From contig NZ_CABPRV010000010.1 in assembly GCF_902459735.1 (NCBI RefSeq), positions 220,680-284,679 of the forward strand: a stretch of 64,000 nucleotides of DNA, written 5' to 3'. This stretch comes from Pandoraea capi (GTDB taxonomy: Bacteria; Pseudomonadota; Gammaproteobacteria; Burkholderiales; Burkholderiaceae). Positions within the stretch are counted from its first letter, which is position 1. Every line of letters starts with the position of its first letter. Positions 34,017 through 44,375 of this stretch are shown here, piece after piece. The notes beneath the pieces are model-generated. The model was not told the DNA's origin and did no database searches. It worked only from the letters and a program-made list of their open reading frames with translations. A program made the translations under genes and the position numbers.

Positions 34017-36524
34017 TCAGACCTTCCCGGTTTGGGACAGGTCGTCGTGCGACTTGTCCGGGGCCGCCTTCGTGTCTGCGCCCATCTCCGCATTCGTTCC
34101 CGCGTTCAATCCCGCATTCAGTCCCGCATTCAATCCAATACGCGGCACGACAGCGTCCAGTGCGGGCAAATCGACGGCGTCGGCGGCAACGCTATTCAGG
34201 TCGAACCCGTCGACGACGAGGTTATCGGGCAGGCACACCACTGTCTGGAACTGACGGAACTCGGCGCCCTTGCGCTCGTCGGTGAAGCGCAGTTCGATGC
34301 GGCCATGTTCGCGACGCACGAAGTCCTGCACCGCATCCATGCCGACACCGCGCCCGGAGACTTCGGTGACTTCCGAGGCCGTCGAGAAGCCCGGACGGAA
34401 GATGAACTGCGCAATCTGCTCGTCGGTGACATACGTCTCGGCGGTGATCCAGCCGCGCTGCACGGCGATGCTGCGAATCCGGTGCAGCGCGAGCCCGCGA
34501 CCGTCATCGGTCAGCGTGACTTGCAGCATGTTGTGATCAAGGCCCACTTCGATGTCGATGGTGCCCGCGGCCGGCTTGCCCTTGGCACGACGCTCGTCCG
34601 CACCTTCCAGCCCGTGGTCCATCGAGTTACGCAGCAGATGCATGAACACGTCGCGCAGAATCCGCACGGCCGGGGCACGCAGGCGGTAGCCGTTGTCGTC
34701 GATCCGCACGGCCGGGGCCGGTTTTCCGAGTTCGCCGGCCAGCGACGGCAGCGAGTCGAGCACACCGCCCAGCGCTTCGCCGACGCCTTCGGTACCGAGC
34801 AGACGCAGGGTCTGGTGCACGGCGTCGCGCATGGCGACCAGTTGGTGCAGATCGTTCGGATCGGCCGCTTCGAGCATGCGCAGGCTGGCGCGGATGTGGG
34901 CACGGTCGACCACCATCGATTGCTCGTCGGCAGCACGCCCCGGGCCCTTGCGGCCAAGGCTGATTTCGTTGATGTGCGCGTAGGCGTCGACGGCCTCACG
35001 CACGCGTTCGAGTTCGCGCATCATGCCGTCCTGATCCCACGGGCGGGCGACGTCCGGCGCGCGCAGTTCGTGATAGCTCTGCTCGGTCTCGTGCACGACG
35101 TTCGTCAGGTATTGCAGGTTGTACGTGCGCGCATTGCCCTTGATCGTGTGCATGTTGCGGAACAGCTCGGCGATGGCCGCGCTGTCGGCCTGCGAGTGCT
35201 TGCGGATGATCCGCTCGTTCTCGCGAATGAAGTCCGACGAGCTTTCGATGAAGTGATGGAACTTCTCCTGGCTCACCGCCAGAATCTCGCCGATCATCTC
35301 CAGACGCTGCTTCTGCTCGTTGGCTTCGGCGGCGAGTTCGCGCAACTCGGTCACATCACGCACACACAGCATCAGTCGCAGGATCGTGTCGCTTTCATCG
35401 GTGATCGCCGACCACGTCAGATCGAGTTGCTTGATGCGTCCATCCGGCATGCGCTTGCCGATTTCGCCGACCAGCAGGTGTTCGTTGAACGCGAAGTTGA
35501 TGGCGTCCTGACCGATGCACGCGTCGATGGCGGCTTCGACTTGCGAGAGGGCGTCCGAGCCGAGATCGCTGTCGCCGAAGACCAGATCCATCACGCCGCG
35601 ACCGGCAATGTCCTGCGTCTCGAAGATCGCCTCGAGATAGGCGGAATACTCGCCGTGCACCTTCGAGCCGTCGACCACGGTCAGAATGCCCTGCTGCATG
35701 TTCTGCAACATCGCCTGAATGTCGGCCGTCTTCTGCTTGAGCTGTGCGGAGCGTTCCTGAATCTTCTCGATCATGCCGTTGAACGCCACGATCGAATGTC
35801 CGATCTCGTCCATGCGGCCGACCGGCACCCGGCGGGTGAAGTCCTGGCTGTTCGCGATCTCGCTCATCATCGCCTGCATGCGCGAGAGCGGGCGCGTGAT
35901 CTGGCGGTACAGCAACGCGCCGATCGCCGTGAGCAGCACGATCGCCAGCCCTGTCACGATGCCGATGGCGGTCGTGGTGGTCGAGAGCGTGTCGTTGAGC
36001 GTGGTGATGGCCGAGTCTTTCTGGCGGTTCTTCTCGACGCGCAGCGTGTTGACCACGCCTTCGAGTTCGTCGCGGTACTGCGCGACCATCGCGAAGAGGA
36101 ACGCCTGGGCCATCTCGGTTTTACCGGCCTGCTTGAGCTTGGCGGTGTCGTTGATGGCGTTGAAGTAGTTCTCGACACTCTCGCGGGCCTGCGTCACCAG
36201 CCCCTTCTGCGCGTCGCTGGCGGCGCCTTCGGCCTGACGGGCGAGCGACTGGTCGATATCGCCGCGCAGCTTCTTGAGGTTGTCGAGCGCCTGTTCGACG
36301 ACGGTGTCGTCGGGCGCGTAGACCAGCGTCATGGTGGCGATCTGCACCGCCTTGACTTGCGAGACGAGATCGGCGGAAGCCAGCGCGCTGGGCACCACCC
36401 CTTCCGTTACCTGTCGGACTTTCTGAGCGCTGGCGCGCGTCTGGTAGACCGCGTAGCCGCCGATGATCGAGAGCGCGACGAACGTCAGGATCACCAATAG
36501 CGTAATTCGATGACGGATGGTCAT
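34017..36524 (-). CDS. CheA-like hybrid kinase with membrane sensor, HAMP, PAS, Hpt and ATPase domains
   Basis: An 835-residue protein. Domains in order: membrane helix (about 7-29), helical periplasmic region, second membrane helix (about 187-208), HAMP (209-262), PAS-like (about 290-395), coiled coil, Hpt with His459 in MHTIKGNA, and a CheA-type ATPase (HLLRNSMDHG, LTDDGRGL, GRGVGMDAV). The CheA P2 and C-terminal CheW-like domains are absent; instead a ~50-residue tail with LNAG repeats follows. The start MTIRHRITLL fits a membrane-anchor N-terminus. It is the first gene of the five-gene run and probably phosphorylates the CheY-like protein at 31363. Confidence 0.9.
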   Translation of the reverse strand: MTIRHRITLLVILTFVALSIIGGYAVYQTRASAQKVRQVTEGVVPSALASADLVSQVKAVQIATMTLVYAPDDTVVEQALDNLKKLRGDIDQSLARQAEGAASDAQKGLVTQARESVENYFNAINDTAKLKQAGKTEMAQAFLFAMVAQYRDELEGVVNTLRVEKNRQKDSAITTLNDTLSTTTTAIGIVTGLAIVLLTAIGALLYRQITRPLSRMQAMMSEIANSQDFTRRVPVGRMDEIGHSIVAFNGMIEKIQERSAQLKQKTADIQAMLQNMQQGILTVVDGSKVHGEYSAYLEAIFETQDIAGRGVMDLVFGDSDLGSDALSQVEAAIDACIGQDAINFAFNEHLLVGEIGKRMPDGRIKQLDLTWSAITDESDTILRLMLCVRDVTELRELAAEANEQKQRLEMIGEILAVSQEKFHHFIESSSDFIRENERIIRKHSQADSAAIAELFRNMHTIKGNARTYNLQYLTNVVHETEQSYHELRAPDVARPWDQDGMMRELERVREAVDAYAHINEISLGRKGPGRAADEQSMVVDRAHIRASLRMLEAADPNDLHQLVAMRDAVHQTLRLLGTEGVGEALGGVLDSLPSLAGELGKPAPAVRIDDNGYRLRAPAVRILRDVFMHLLRNSMDHGLEGADERRAKGKPAAGTIDIEVGLDHNMLQVTLTDDGRGLALHRIRSIAVQRGWITAETYVTDEQIAQFIFRPGFSTASEVTEVSGRGVGMDAVQDFVRREHGRIELRFTDERKGAEFRQFQTVVCLPDNLVVDGFDLNSVAADAVDLPALDAVVPRIGLNAGLNAGLNAGTNAEMGADTKAAPDKSHDDLSQTGKV
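34087..34134. repeat. 12-bp tandem repeat in the kinase C-terminal tail
   Basis: Four 12-bp units (CCCGCATTCAAT and variants) head to tail, encoding LNAG repeats on the minus strand. The period is a multiple of 3, so unit gain or loss keeps the frame. It falls after the ATPase domain, in a tail with no known fold. Confidence 0.75.
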
Positions 36525-36878
36525 TGCGTCATTTCCCCGGGTCGCACCGGCGCCCGGTGCCACGCGTGAGTTGACGCAGTAGATCGGCCGCCGAATTAGT
36601 TTGTAGATTCCTCGTGCGCCGTGATTATTGCGGGTGAACTGTGACGATTCGATGAATCAACAGAAGCTTCACGTCGAGCCAATGCCGTACCACCGTGTAG
36701 GAATCCGAGATGAGCGAGTGCGTACTGACGGGGATATCCCGGGCGACGGAATGAGGTTTCGGTCCTCACACCGTCCCCCGGCCTGCTTCTTGTCCGCCAC
36801 CTGTCCGCTACCGGTCGACGACACCTCGGAGCGAGGTCATCCAACGGGCAACGAACAGGGCAGTCGATCAGGCGCCGA
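36525..36878. other. Intergenic region between the kinase and the gamma-glutamyltransferase
   Basis: 354 bp with no supported gene. It must carry the promoter of the five-gene signalling run. The only notable structure is a short ACCTCG-GAG-CGAGGT hairpin (36823-36837) after the gamma-glutamyltransferase stop. Confidence 0.5.
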
Positions 36879-38516
36879 TCAGTAACCGGCAGCCAGACCG
36901 TCGCGACGGCTGTCGCTCGCGGCCACGTAGCCACGCTCCGGATCGTTGCGATCCAGACGCCAGATGTACTGGCCCGAGCCGAAGTCCATGTACGGATCGT
37001 CAATGGACTTGAGCTTGTGGCCGAGCGCCACCAGCCCGTCGACGGTCTCGCGATTCATCGTCGATTCGATATCGACGGTGAAGTCGCGGTTCACTTTCCA
37101 GCGCGGCGCATCGCAAGCCGCCTGCGGTTGCTGACCATAGTCGAGCATGCGCACGACCGATTGCAGATGCCCCTGCGGCTGCATGTCGCCGCCCATCACG
37201 CCGAAGCTCATCACCGCCTCGTGCTGGCCGTTCACCTTCTGCGTGAGGAAGGCCGGAATGATCGTGTGGAACGGACGCTTACCGCCCTCGACCACGTTCG
37301 CCGACTTGGGATCCATCGAGAAGCCGCAGCCACGGTTTTGCAGCGCGATGCCGTAGTCCGGCACCACGACACCCGAACCGAAGCCCATGTAGTTCGACTG
37401 GATGAAGCTGACCATCATGCCCTGCTCGTCGGCCGCCGTCAGATAGATCGTGCCGCCGGACTTCGGCATGCCGAAATCGAAATGCGTCGCCTTGTCCGGG
37501 TTGATCAACTTCGCGCGCTCGGTGAGATAAGCGTCGTCGAGCATCTGCTCCGGCGTCACCTCCATCGAACGCGGGTCGGCCACGTACTTGTAGAGATCGG
37601 CGAAGGCGAGCTTCATCGCCTCGATCTGCAAGTGCTGCGAATGCACTTGGTCGACGGCATGGCTGGAGACGTCGAACTTGTCGAGAATCCCCAGCGCGAT
37701 CAGCGCAGCGATCCCCTGCCCGTTCGGCGGAATCTCATGCACGGTATAGCCACGGTAATCCTTCTCGATGGGCTTGACCCAGTCCGCACGATAGCCGCGC
37801 AGGTCTTCGGCCGTCATCGCGCCGCCGTGCTCGACGTTCCACGCCGCGATACGCTCGGCGATCTCGCCTTCGTAATAGGCGCGCGGGCCTTCCTTGGCGA
37901 GCAGACGCAGCGTGCGCGCGTGACCCGGCATGCGCATCATCTCGCTGGTCGTCGGCGCGCGGCCGTTCGGCATGAATGTCTGCGCGTAGCCCGGCTGGTT
38001 CTTGAGCTCCGGCACGGCGGCCGCCCACTTGCGCGCCACGATGTGCGCCACGGCGTGACCACGCTCGGCGATCTCGATGGCCGGCGCCATCAGGTCCGCG
38101 AAGGGCAGCTTGCCGAACTTCGCATGCAGGGCTTCCCAGCCGGCGATCACGCCGGGCACGGTCACCGTGTCGAGACCCCGAATCGGCTGCTTCGCGATGC
38201 CGTGCTCCTCACCGTACTTCTTGCGGAAGTAATCGACGTTCCACGCGCCGGGCGCCGTGCCCGAGGCATTCAGGCCGTGCACTTGCTTGCCGTCCCACAC
38301 CAGCGCGAAGCAATCCCCGCCCAGACCGTTGGATACCGGCTCGACGATGGTCATGCACGCGGCGGCGGCAATTGCGGCATCGACGGCATTGCCGCCCTGC
38401 CACAGGATGCGCAGACCGGCCTGCGCCGCGAGCGGATGCGACGTCGATACGATGTTGCGGGCGAACACCGGCATACGCAGTGTCGGATACGGGTTTTGCC
38501 AGTTAAATTGCGTCAT
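36879..38516 (-). CDS. gamma-glutamyltransferase, leaderless (YwrD-like), linked to a peptide importer
   Basis: A 545-residue Ntn-hydrolase of the gamma-glutamyltranspeptidase family. These proteins self-cleave before a Thr that becomes the nucleophile; here Thr356 in KSGGTIYLTAADEQG occupies that place. GNAVDAAIAAAACMTI and NGLGGDCFA are typical of the large subunit, GVMGGDMQPQGHLQ of the small one. The protein begins MTQFNWQNPY with no signal peptide, so it should be cytoplasmic. It is the last gene behind a five-gene peptide ABC importer, which suggests import then hydrolysis of gamma-glutamyl peptides such as glutathione. Confidence 0.92.
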   Translation of the reverse strand: MTQFNWQNPYPTLRMPVFARNIVSTSHPLAAQAGLRILWQGGNAVDAAIAAAACMTIVEPVSNGLGGDCFALVWDGKQVHGLNASGTAPGAWNVDYFRKKYGEEHGIAKQPIRGLDTVTVPGVIAGWEALHAKFGKLPFADLMAPAIEIAERGHAVAHIVARKWAAAVPELKNQPGYAQTFMPNGRAPTTSEMMRMPGHARTLRLLAKEGPRAYYEGEIAERIAAWNVEHGGAMTAEDLRGYRADWVKPIEKDYRGYTVHEIPPNGQGIAALIALGILDKFDVSSHAVDQVHSQHLQIEAMKLAFADLYKYVADPRSMEVTPEQMLDDAYLTERAKLINPDKATHFDFGMPKSGGTIYLTAADEQGMMVSFIQSNYMGFGSGVVVPDYGIALQNRGCGFSMDPKSANVVEGGKRPFHTIIPAFLTQKVNGQHEAVMSFGVMGGDMQPQGHLQSVVRMLDYGQQPQAACDAPRWKVNRDFTVDIESTMNRETVDGLVALGHKLKSIDDPYMDFGSGQYIWRLDRNDPERGYVAASDSRRDGLAAGY

Positions 38517-38584
38517 GGGAGTCGCTGCTGTCCTTTTATGTATGTTGGTTTGTTGGTTGGAAGGATTCTGCCGGGGTCGGACGC

Positions 38585-39517
38585 TTATTGCTCGCGAGGA
38601 TCCAGCGCATCGCGCAGACCGTCGCCCAGCAGGTTGAAGCCAAGCACCGTCAGGAAGATGGCGATGCCGGGGAAAATGGACATCCAGGGCGCCTGCTCGA
38701 CGAAGTCCTTGGCCGTGTTGAGCATGGAGCCCCACGACGGCAGCGGCGGCAGTTGCCCCAGCCCGAGAAACGACAGGCTCGCCTCGGCGATGATCGCGGT
38801 GGCGACCGTCAGGCTGGCCTGCACGATGATCGGCGGCAGCACGTTCGGCAGGATGTAGCGCACGATGATGCGCGCGTCCGTCAGGCCGATGGCGCGTGCG
38901 CCTTCAACATATTCTTCCGCCTTCACGGTGAGTGCCTGCGCGCGTGCGAGCCGCACGAAGCGCGGCATGGCCGACACGCCGATGGCGATCATCGCGTTCG
39001 TGAGACTCGCGCCGAGAAACGCCGCCATCGCAATCGCCAGAATCAGGAACGGGATGGACAGCAGTGCATCGGCCAGTCGCGAGACGATAGCGTCGACCCA
39101 GCGGCCGAAGTAGCCCGCGAGCAGGCCGAGCGGCACGCCGATGATCACCGCAATGCCCACGGACACGACACCCGCCGCAAGCGAGGCGCGCGCGCCGAAG
39201 ATCATGCGCGCGAGAATGTCGCGGCCCAGTTCGTCGGTGCCGAACCAGTGCAATGCACTCGGTGCCTGACGCACCGTCAGGAAGCTCGTCGCAATCGGAT
39301 CGTAGGGCGAGATCCATGGCGCGAGCAGCGCAATGAGCACCGCAAACGCCACGATGATCGCGCCTGCGACCGCCGCCTTGTTGCGCATGAACTTGCGCAG
39401 TCCGCGATAGCGCCGGCGCGGCAGTCGCTCCGCGCTCGCACCCGGCACGGGAGACGACGCAGACCGATTCGCCTCTGCGCCCGCGGGTGTCGTGGATGAC
39501 GTCTGAATAGCAGCCAT
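38585..39517 (-). CDS. peptide/glutathione-type ABC transporter permease (DppC/GsiD-like)
   Basis: A 310-residue inner-membrane permease. It has a long Ala/Ser/Arg-rich N-terminus, one membrane helix, then the binding-protein-dependent transport domain. HWFGTDELGRDILARMIFGARASL is diagnostic of the DppC subfamily, and EGARAIGLTDARIIVRYILPN is the EAA loop that contacts the ATPase. It partners with the permease starting 13 bp upstream (39531-40475). Confidence 0.93.
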   Translation of the reverse strand: MAAIQTSSTTPAGAEANRSASSPVPGASAERLPRRRYRGLRKFMRNKAAVAGAIIVAFAVLIALLAPWISPYDPIATSFLTVRQAPSALHWFGTDELGRDILARMIFGARASLAAGVVSVGIAVIIGVPLGLLAGYFGRWVDAIVSRLADALLSIPFLILAIAMAAFLGASLTNAMIAIGVSAMPRFVRLARAQALTVKAEEYVEGARAIGLTDARIIVRYILPNVLPPIIVQASLTVATAIIAEASLSFLGLGQLPPLPSWGSMLNTAKDFVEQAPWMSIFPGIAIFLTVLGFNLLGDGLRDALDPREQ

Positions 39518-39530
39518 AGTCGAAGAGGTC

Positions 39531-40475
39531 TCAGGCGCGACGCAGGCGCGGGTTGAGCAAGACGTAAAGCACGTCGGCCAGAAGATTGAGCACGATGAAG
39601 CTCACAGCCGTCACCAGCACCACGCCCTGCACGACCGCGTAGTCGCGATTGAACACGGCGTCGACGACCAGCTTGCCGAAGCCCGGAATCGTGAAGACCT
39701 GTTCCGTGAGCACCGCGCCCGCCAGCAGCTCGCCGAACAGCAACGCCAGCACCGTCACGATGGGAATCAGCGCATTGCGAAATGCATGCTTGAGCACCAC
39801 CGTACCGCGCAACAACCCCTTGGCACGCGCCGTGCGAATGTAGTCGGTGCGCAGCACGCCTAGCATCGCGCTACGCGTGTGGCGCATCAGTTGCGCACCG
39901 AGCGCCGCCCCCAGCACGAACGCGGGCATCACCATCGTCTTGAAGCTCATCCACAAATCTTCGCTCGGCGGCACGTAGCCAGACGACGGCAACAACTGCC
40001 AGCGCACGGAGATCAGGAAGATGAGCAGAATGCCGAGCCAGAAGTTCGGGATCGACATGCCCGAGAGCGCCAGCACATTGGAGCCGTAATCGATGGCTTT
40101 GCCGCGATTGGCCGCCGACAGAATGCCCAGCGGAATGCCGATGCCGATCGCGATGACCAGCCCGAACATCGCCAGTTGCAGCGTGACGGGCAGCTTCTGG
40201 GCAATGAGCGACGTGACCGGTTCACCTGTGCGCAGCGAGTTGCCGAGATCGCCGCGCAGCACGCTGCCGATCCACAGCGCGTACTGCGTCGGCAGCGGCT
40301 TGTCGAGGTGATACTTTTCGCGCAGCGCGGCGATGACCTGCGGGTTTTGGTCCTCGCCGGCCATCGCGAGCACGGGATCGCCGGGCAGCATCTTCTGAAG
40401 CCCGAAGATCATCATCGACACGATGATGAGCGTGGGAATCGCAACCAGCGCACGATGGACGACGAGGCGCAGCAT
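39531..40475 (-). CDS. peptide/glutathione-type ABC transporter permease (DppB/GsiC-like)
   Basis: A 314-residue permease with six predicted membrane helices. The DppB-type start VVHRALVAIPTLIIVSMMIFGLQ and MLPGDPVLAMAG, then LGNSLRTGEPVTSLIAQKLPVTL and the EAA loop RTARAKGLLRGTVVLKHAFRN, are all typical. It begins 13 bp after the binding-protein gene. Confidence 0.93.
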   Translation of the reverse strand: MLRLVVHRALVAIPTLIIVSMMIFGLQKMLPGDPVLAMAGEDQNPQVIAALREKYHLDKPLPTQYALWIGSVLRGDLGNSLRTGEPVTSLIAQKLPVTLQLAMFGLVIAIGIGIPLGILSAANRGKAIDYGSNVLALSGMSIPNFWLGILLIFLISVRWQLLPSSGYVPPSEDLWMSFKTMVMPAFVLGAALGAQLMRHTRSAMLGVLRTDYIRTARAKGLLRGTVVLKHAFRNALIPIVTVLALLFGELLAGAVLTEQVFTIPGFGKLVVDAVFNRDYAVVQGVVLVTAVSFIVLNLLADVLYVLLNPRLRRA

Positions 40476-40488
40476 GGCGGCAGTCCCC

Positions 40489-42003
40489 TTAGCCCTTGAG
40501 GCTCACGCCGCGCAGACGGATCAGACCGTCCGGATAGGCGACGAAGCCCTGCACCTTCTTCGTGAGCACATACGGCCACGGCTGCACGTACAGGTAGAGG
40601 ATCGGGTCTTCGTCGGACAGGATCTTGTTCGCAGCGTCGTACAGCGGCTTGCGCTCGGCGACCGTGGATTTCACCCGCGCGTCGTTCAGCAGCTTGTCGA
40701 CGTCGGCATTGCAGTACTGACCGTAGTTCAGGTTGCCCTTGCACGACACGAACTGATGCAGGTTGCCGTCCGGGTCCACGCGGCCCGACCAGCCGTTGTA
40801 GAGCACGTCGAAGTCGCCGCGGTGCGCGGCGTCGAGCGCCGCCGCATAGTCCATCGGACGCAGCTTCAGCGTGATGCCCGACTCGGCCAGCATCGCCTGC
40901 AACATCTGCGCCATCTGGTTCGAGACGGTGCTGTTGCCGAAGCTCAGCGTCACCTCGACCTTCTCGAAACCGGCCGACTTCAGCAATGCCTTGGCTTTGG
41001 CGACGTCGCGCTTCGTGGTCTTGATCGACGTGTCGTAATACTGGCCCGAATGCGGCAGCGCCTGATTCGCGGGCGTGAAGATGCCGCCGCCGATGACCTG
41101 ATTGATGGCGTCGCGATCGATCGACAGATCAAATGCCTGACGCACGCGCTTGTCGCGCAGCGCCTTGTTGGCGTTGGCCGCGACGTTGAACGTCAGACCG
41201 TAGTACCCCAGCCCGCCCATCGAGATGAAGGTGAGGTTCGCATCACGCTTGACCGACTTCACATCCGACGGCGAGAGACGCTCCAGCATGTCGAGCGAGC
41301 CCGAACGCACGTTCGCCAGACGCACCGTCGTATCCGGAATCGGCAGGTAGATGACCTTCTGGATGGGGTACTTGTCGGCCTCCCAGAAGCCCGCGAATTT
41401 CTCCAGCACCACGCGGTCGTTCTGCACGCGCTGCACGAACTTGTACGGCCCCGAGCACACCGGGCGCGACTGCACGGCGGCGTCGTCCTTGAGCGTGTTC
41501 GGCGCGAGCATCATGCCCGCGCGATCGGACAGCGTGGCAAGCAGCGCCGAATCCGGCGTCTTGAGCACGATGTTGACGGTCGAATCGTCGACGACGTCCA
41601 CATGGTCGATGGACGACAACTCGCTCTTGCGGTTGCTCGCCGGCATGGTGCGCGCGCGGTCGAGGTTCGCCTTGACGGCGGCCGCGTTGAACGGCTCGTC
41701 GTCGTGGAACTTCACGCCCTTGCGCAGTTTGAACGTCCAGGTCTTGCCGTCGGCGCTCACATTCCACGCGGTTGCGAGCATCGGCACGAACTTCAGATCG
41801 GTGCTGATATCCACAAGCGAGCTGCACAGCGAGCGAAGCACCATGCGGTCGACGACCTGCGAACTGCGCGCCGGATCGAGAGAACCGATGTCTTCCTGCA
41901 AGCCAATGCGCAGGGTGGACGGCGCGGTCGATTGCGCCATGACCGAAGCCGCGCCGGTCGTCAGAGCCGTCGCCAGTACAAGATCGAGCAGAACGTTGCG
42001 CAT
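40489..42003 (-). CDS. ABC transporter substrate-binding protein (family 5, GsiB/DppA-like)
   Basis: A 504-residue periplasmic binding protein with a signal peptide (MRNVLLDLVLATALTTGA to AQS). The mature part opens with LRIGLQEDIGSLDPARSSQVVD, and WTFKLRKGVKFHDDEPFNAAAVKANLDR is the family 5 solute-binding signature. Family members bind oligopeptides, dipeptides, nickel or glutathione; the linked gamma-glutamyltransferase favours a gamma-glutamyl peptide. The start at 42003 was set at the signal peptide; a longer in-frame extension is Arg-rich and rejected. Confidence 0.93.
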   Translation of the reverse strand: MRNVLLDLVLATALTTGAASVMAQSTAPSTLRIGLQEDIGSLDPARSSQVVDRMVLRSLCSSLVDISTDLKFVPMLATAWNVSADGKTWTFKLRKGVKFHDDEPFNAAAVKANLDRARTMPASNRKSELSSIDHVDVVDDSTVNIVLKTPDSALLATLSDRAGMMLAPNTLKDDAAVQSRPVCSGPYKFVQRVQNDRVVLEKFAGFWEADKYPIQKVIYLPIPDTTVRLANVRSGSLDMLERLSPSDVKSVKRDANLTFISMGGLGYYGLTFNVAANANKALRDKRVRQAFDLSIDRDAINQVIGGGIFTPANQALPHSGQYYDTSIKTTKRDVAKAKALLKSAGFEKVEVTLSFGNSTVSNQMAQMLQAMLAESGITLKLRPMDYAAALDAAHRGDFDVLYNGWSGRVDPDGNLHQFVSCKGNLNYGQYCNADVDKLLNDARVKSTVAERKPLYDAANKILSDEDPILYLYVQPWPYVLTKKVQGFVAYPDGLIRLRGVSLKG

Positions 42004-42046
42004 GCGTGTGATCCCTTGGTTGTGTGAGGGTGTGGTGAAGATGGTG

Positions 42047-43176
42047 TTATGCACCGGACATGGAATTCGCGACGGCTGCGTCGGCCTGCGCTTGTCTTGC
42101 GCGATACAGCGCCAGACGCTCGCCCAGCTTTTCGCTCGGTGCCACCGCGCGTGCGGGGCTCGCGCCGGCGTTCTGGATCTCTTGCCAGAAGTGGCAGGCA
42201 ATCTGTCGTCCGTCGGGCAGCACTTCGGTGATCGGTTGTCGCTCGCGACACGCGGCACGCGCATGCGGACAACGCGGATGGAAGCGACATCCGGGCGGCG
42301 GTGCGGTCGGGCTCGGCAGCTCGCCGCCGAGCGGCGCGCGCTCACGACGCAGATGCGGACGGCTCGCCGGAATCGCCTGAAGCAGCGCCTGCGTGTAGGG
42401 GTGCAGCGGGTTGTCGAAAAGCGCATCGGCGCTTGCGAGTTCGACGATCTCGCCGAGGTACATCACCGCCACACGGTCGCTCATGTGACGGATGACCGCC
42501 AGATCGTGCGCGACCATGATGAGCGTGAGGCCGAAGTCGTGCTTGAGCCGTTCCAGCAGATTGATGACCTGCGCCTGCACGGAGACGTCCAGCGCCGAGA
42601 CCGGTTCGTCGCCGATGATCACGCGAGGCTCGCCGGCCAGCGCCCGTGCGATGCCGATGCGTTGACGCTGGCCGCCGGAAAACTCATGCGGAAACCGCTG
42701 CGCGTAATCGGGTTGCAGGCCGACGGTGCGCAGCAGCTCGGCAACACGCTCGTCTTTGGCGCGACCTTGTGCCAGACCGTGCAGCCCAATCGGCTCGCCG
42801 ATCAGGCCGCCGACGGTCATGCTCGGATTGAGCGATGCGAACGGGTCCTGAAAGATGATCTGAAGCTCCCGGCGCAAACGCCGCATCGCATTCGCACCGA
42901 GCGTCATGATGTCTTCGCCCTGATAGCGCACTTCACCGCGTGTGGCGTCGAGCAGACGCAGCAGCAGACGGCCCAGCGTCGATTTTCCGCAACCGGACTC
43001 GCCGACGATCGCGAACGTCTCGCCCGCCTGCACGGCGAAAGACACGCCATTCACGGCATAGACCGTGGGCGCGCGCGAGAAGCCGACGCGGTGACCGCCG
43101 AAGTGCTTCGTCAGGTCGCGTGCTTCGAGAATCGGCACCGGCGACGTGTGGGGTGTATGCGGCGTGTGATTGGCAC

Positions 43177-43180
<4 letters not shown>
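42047..43180 (-). CDS. peptide ABC transporter ATP-binding protein (DppF-like)
   Basis: A 377-residue ATPase. Walker A is GESGCGKST, the Q-loop is [15 protein letters not shown], the ABC signature is [15 protein letters not shown] and Walker B is [12 protein letters not shown]. The C-terminal oligopeptide-transporter domain has the Cys cluster [16 protein letters not shown], which in related proteins binds an Fe-S cluster. Its start overlaps the end of the upstream ATPase by 4 bp, and it pairs with that protein to drive the two permeases. Confidence 0.93.
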
Positions 43181-44208
<1,028 letters not shown>

Positions 44209-44311
44209 GGGGCGCGTTGTGTGGGTCGGTCTTTCTGCCCTCTCGCCCGGGAAACCTTGGCTCGCCGGTCATGAGGGATCTGCATGACACGATTATGTCC
44301 CCCACGGAAGC

Positions 44312-44335
44312 AAAAGAAATATTAATATTTCTTTT
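44312..44335. promoter_or_regulatory. 24-bp perfect palindrome between the LysR gene and the ABC operon
   Basis: AAAAGAAATATT followed directly by its mirror complement, with no spacer, in a 167-bp intergenic region. It is strikingly AT-rich against the surrounding high-GC DNA and is a natural candidate operator for the divergent LysR-type regulator. Confidence 0.55.
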
Positions 44336-44375
44336 TCATGCTTAAGTAATTTTTAACATTGGAACGCCCATCGAA

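Noticed and set aside
34087-34134. CRISPR-like short repeats
   Set aside because: Units are contiguous 12-mers inside a coding tail, with no spacers; they encode amino-acid repeats.
33918-36500. An 860-codon open frame on the plus strand opposite the kinase gene
   Set aside because: Its codons mirror those of the kinase in a high-GC genome, the product is Arg/His/Asp-rich with no family resemblance, and no ribosome site precedes it. Similar mirror frames lie opposite ahpF, cyoB and ggt.
36525-36640. Possible sigma-28 (flagellar) promoter for the kinase operon
   Set aside because: A GCCGATCT string resembles the -10, but no TAAA is found 15 bp upstream of it.
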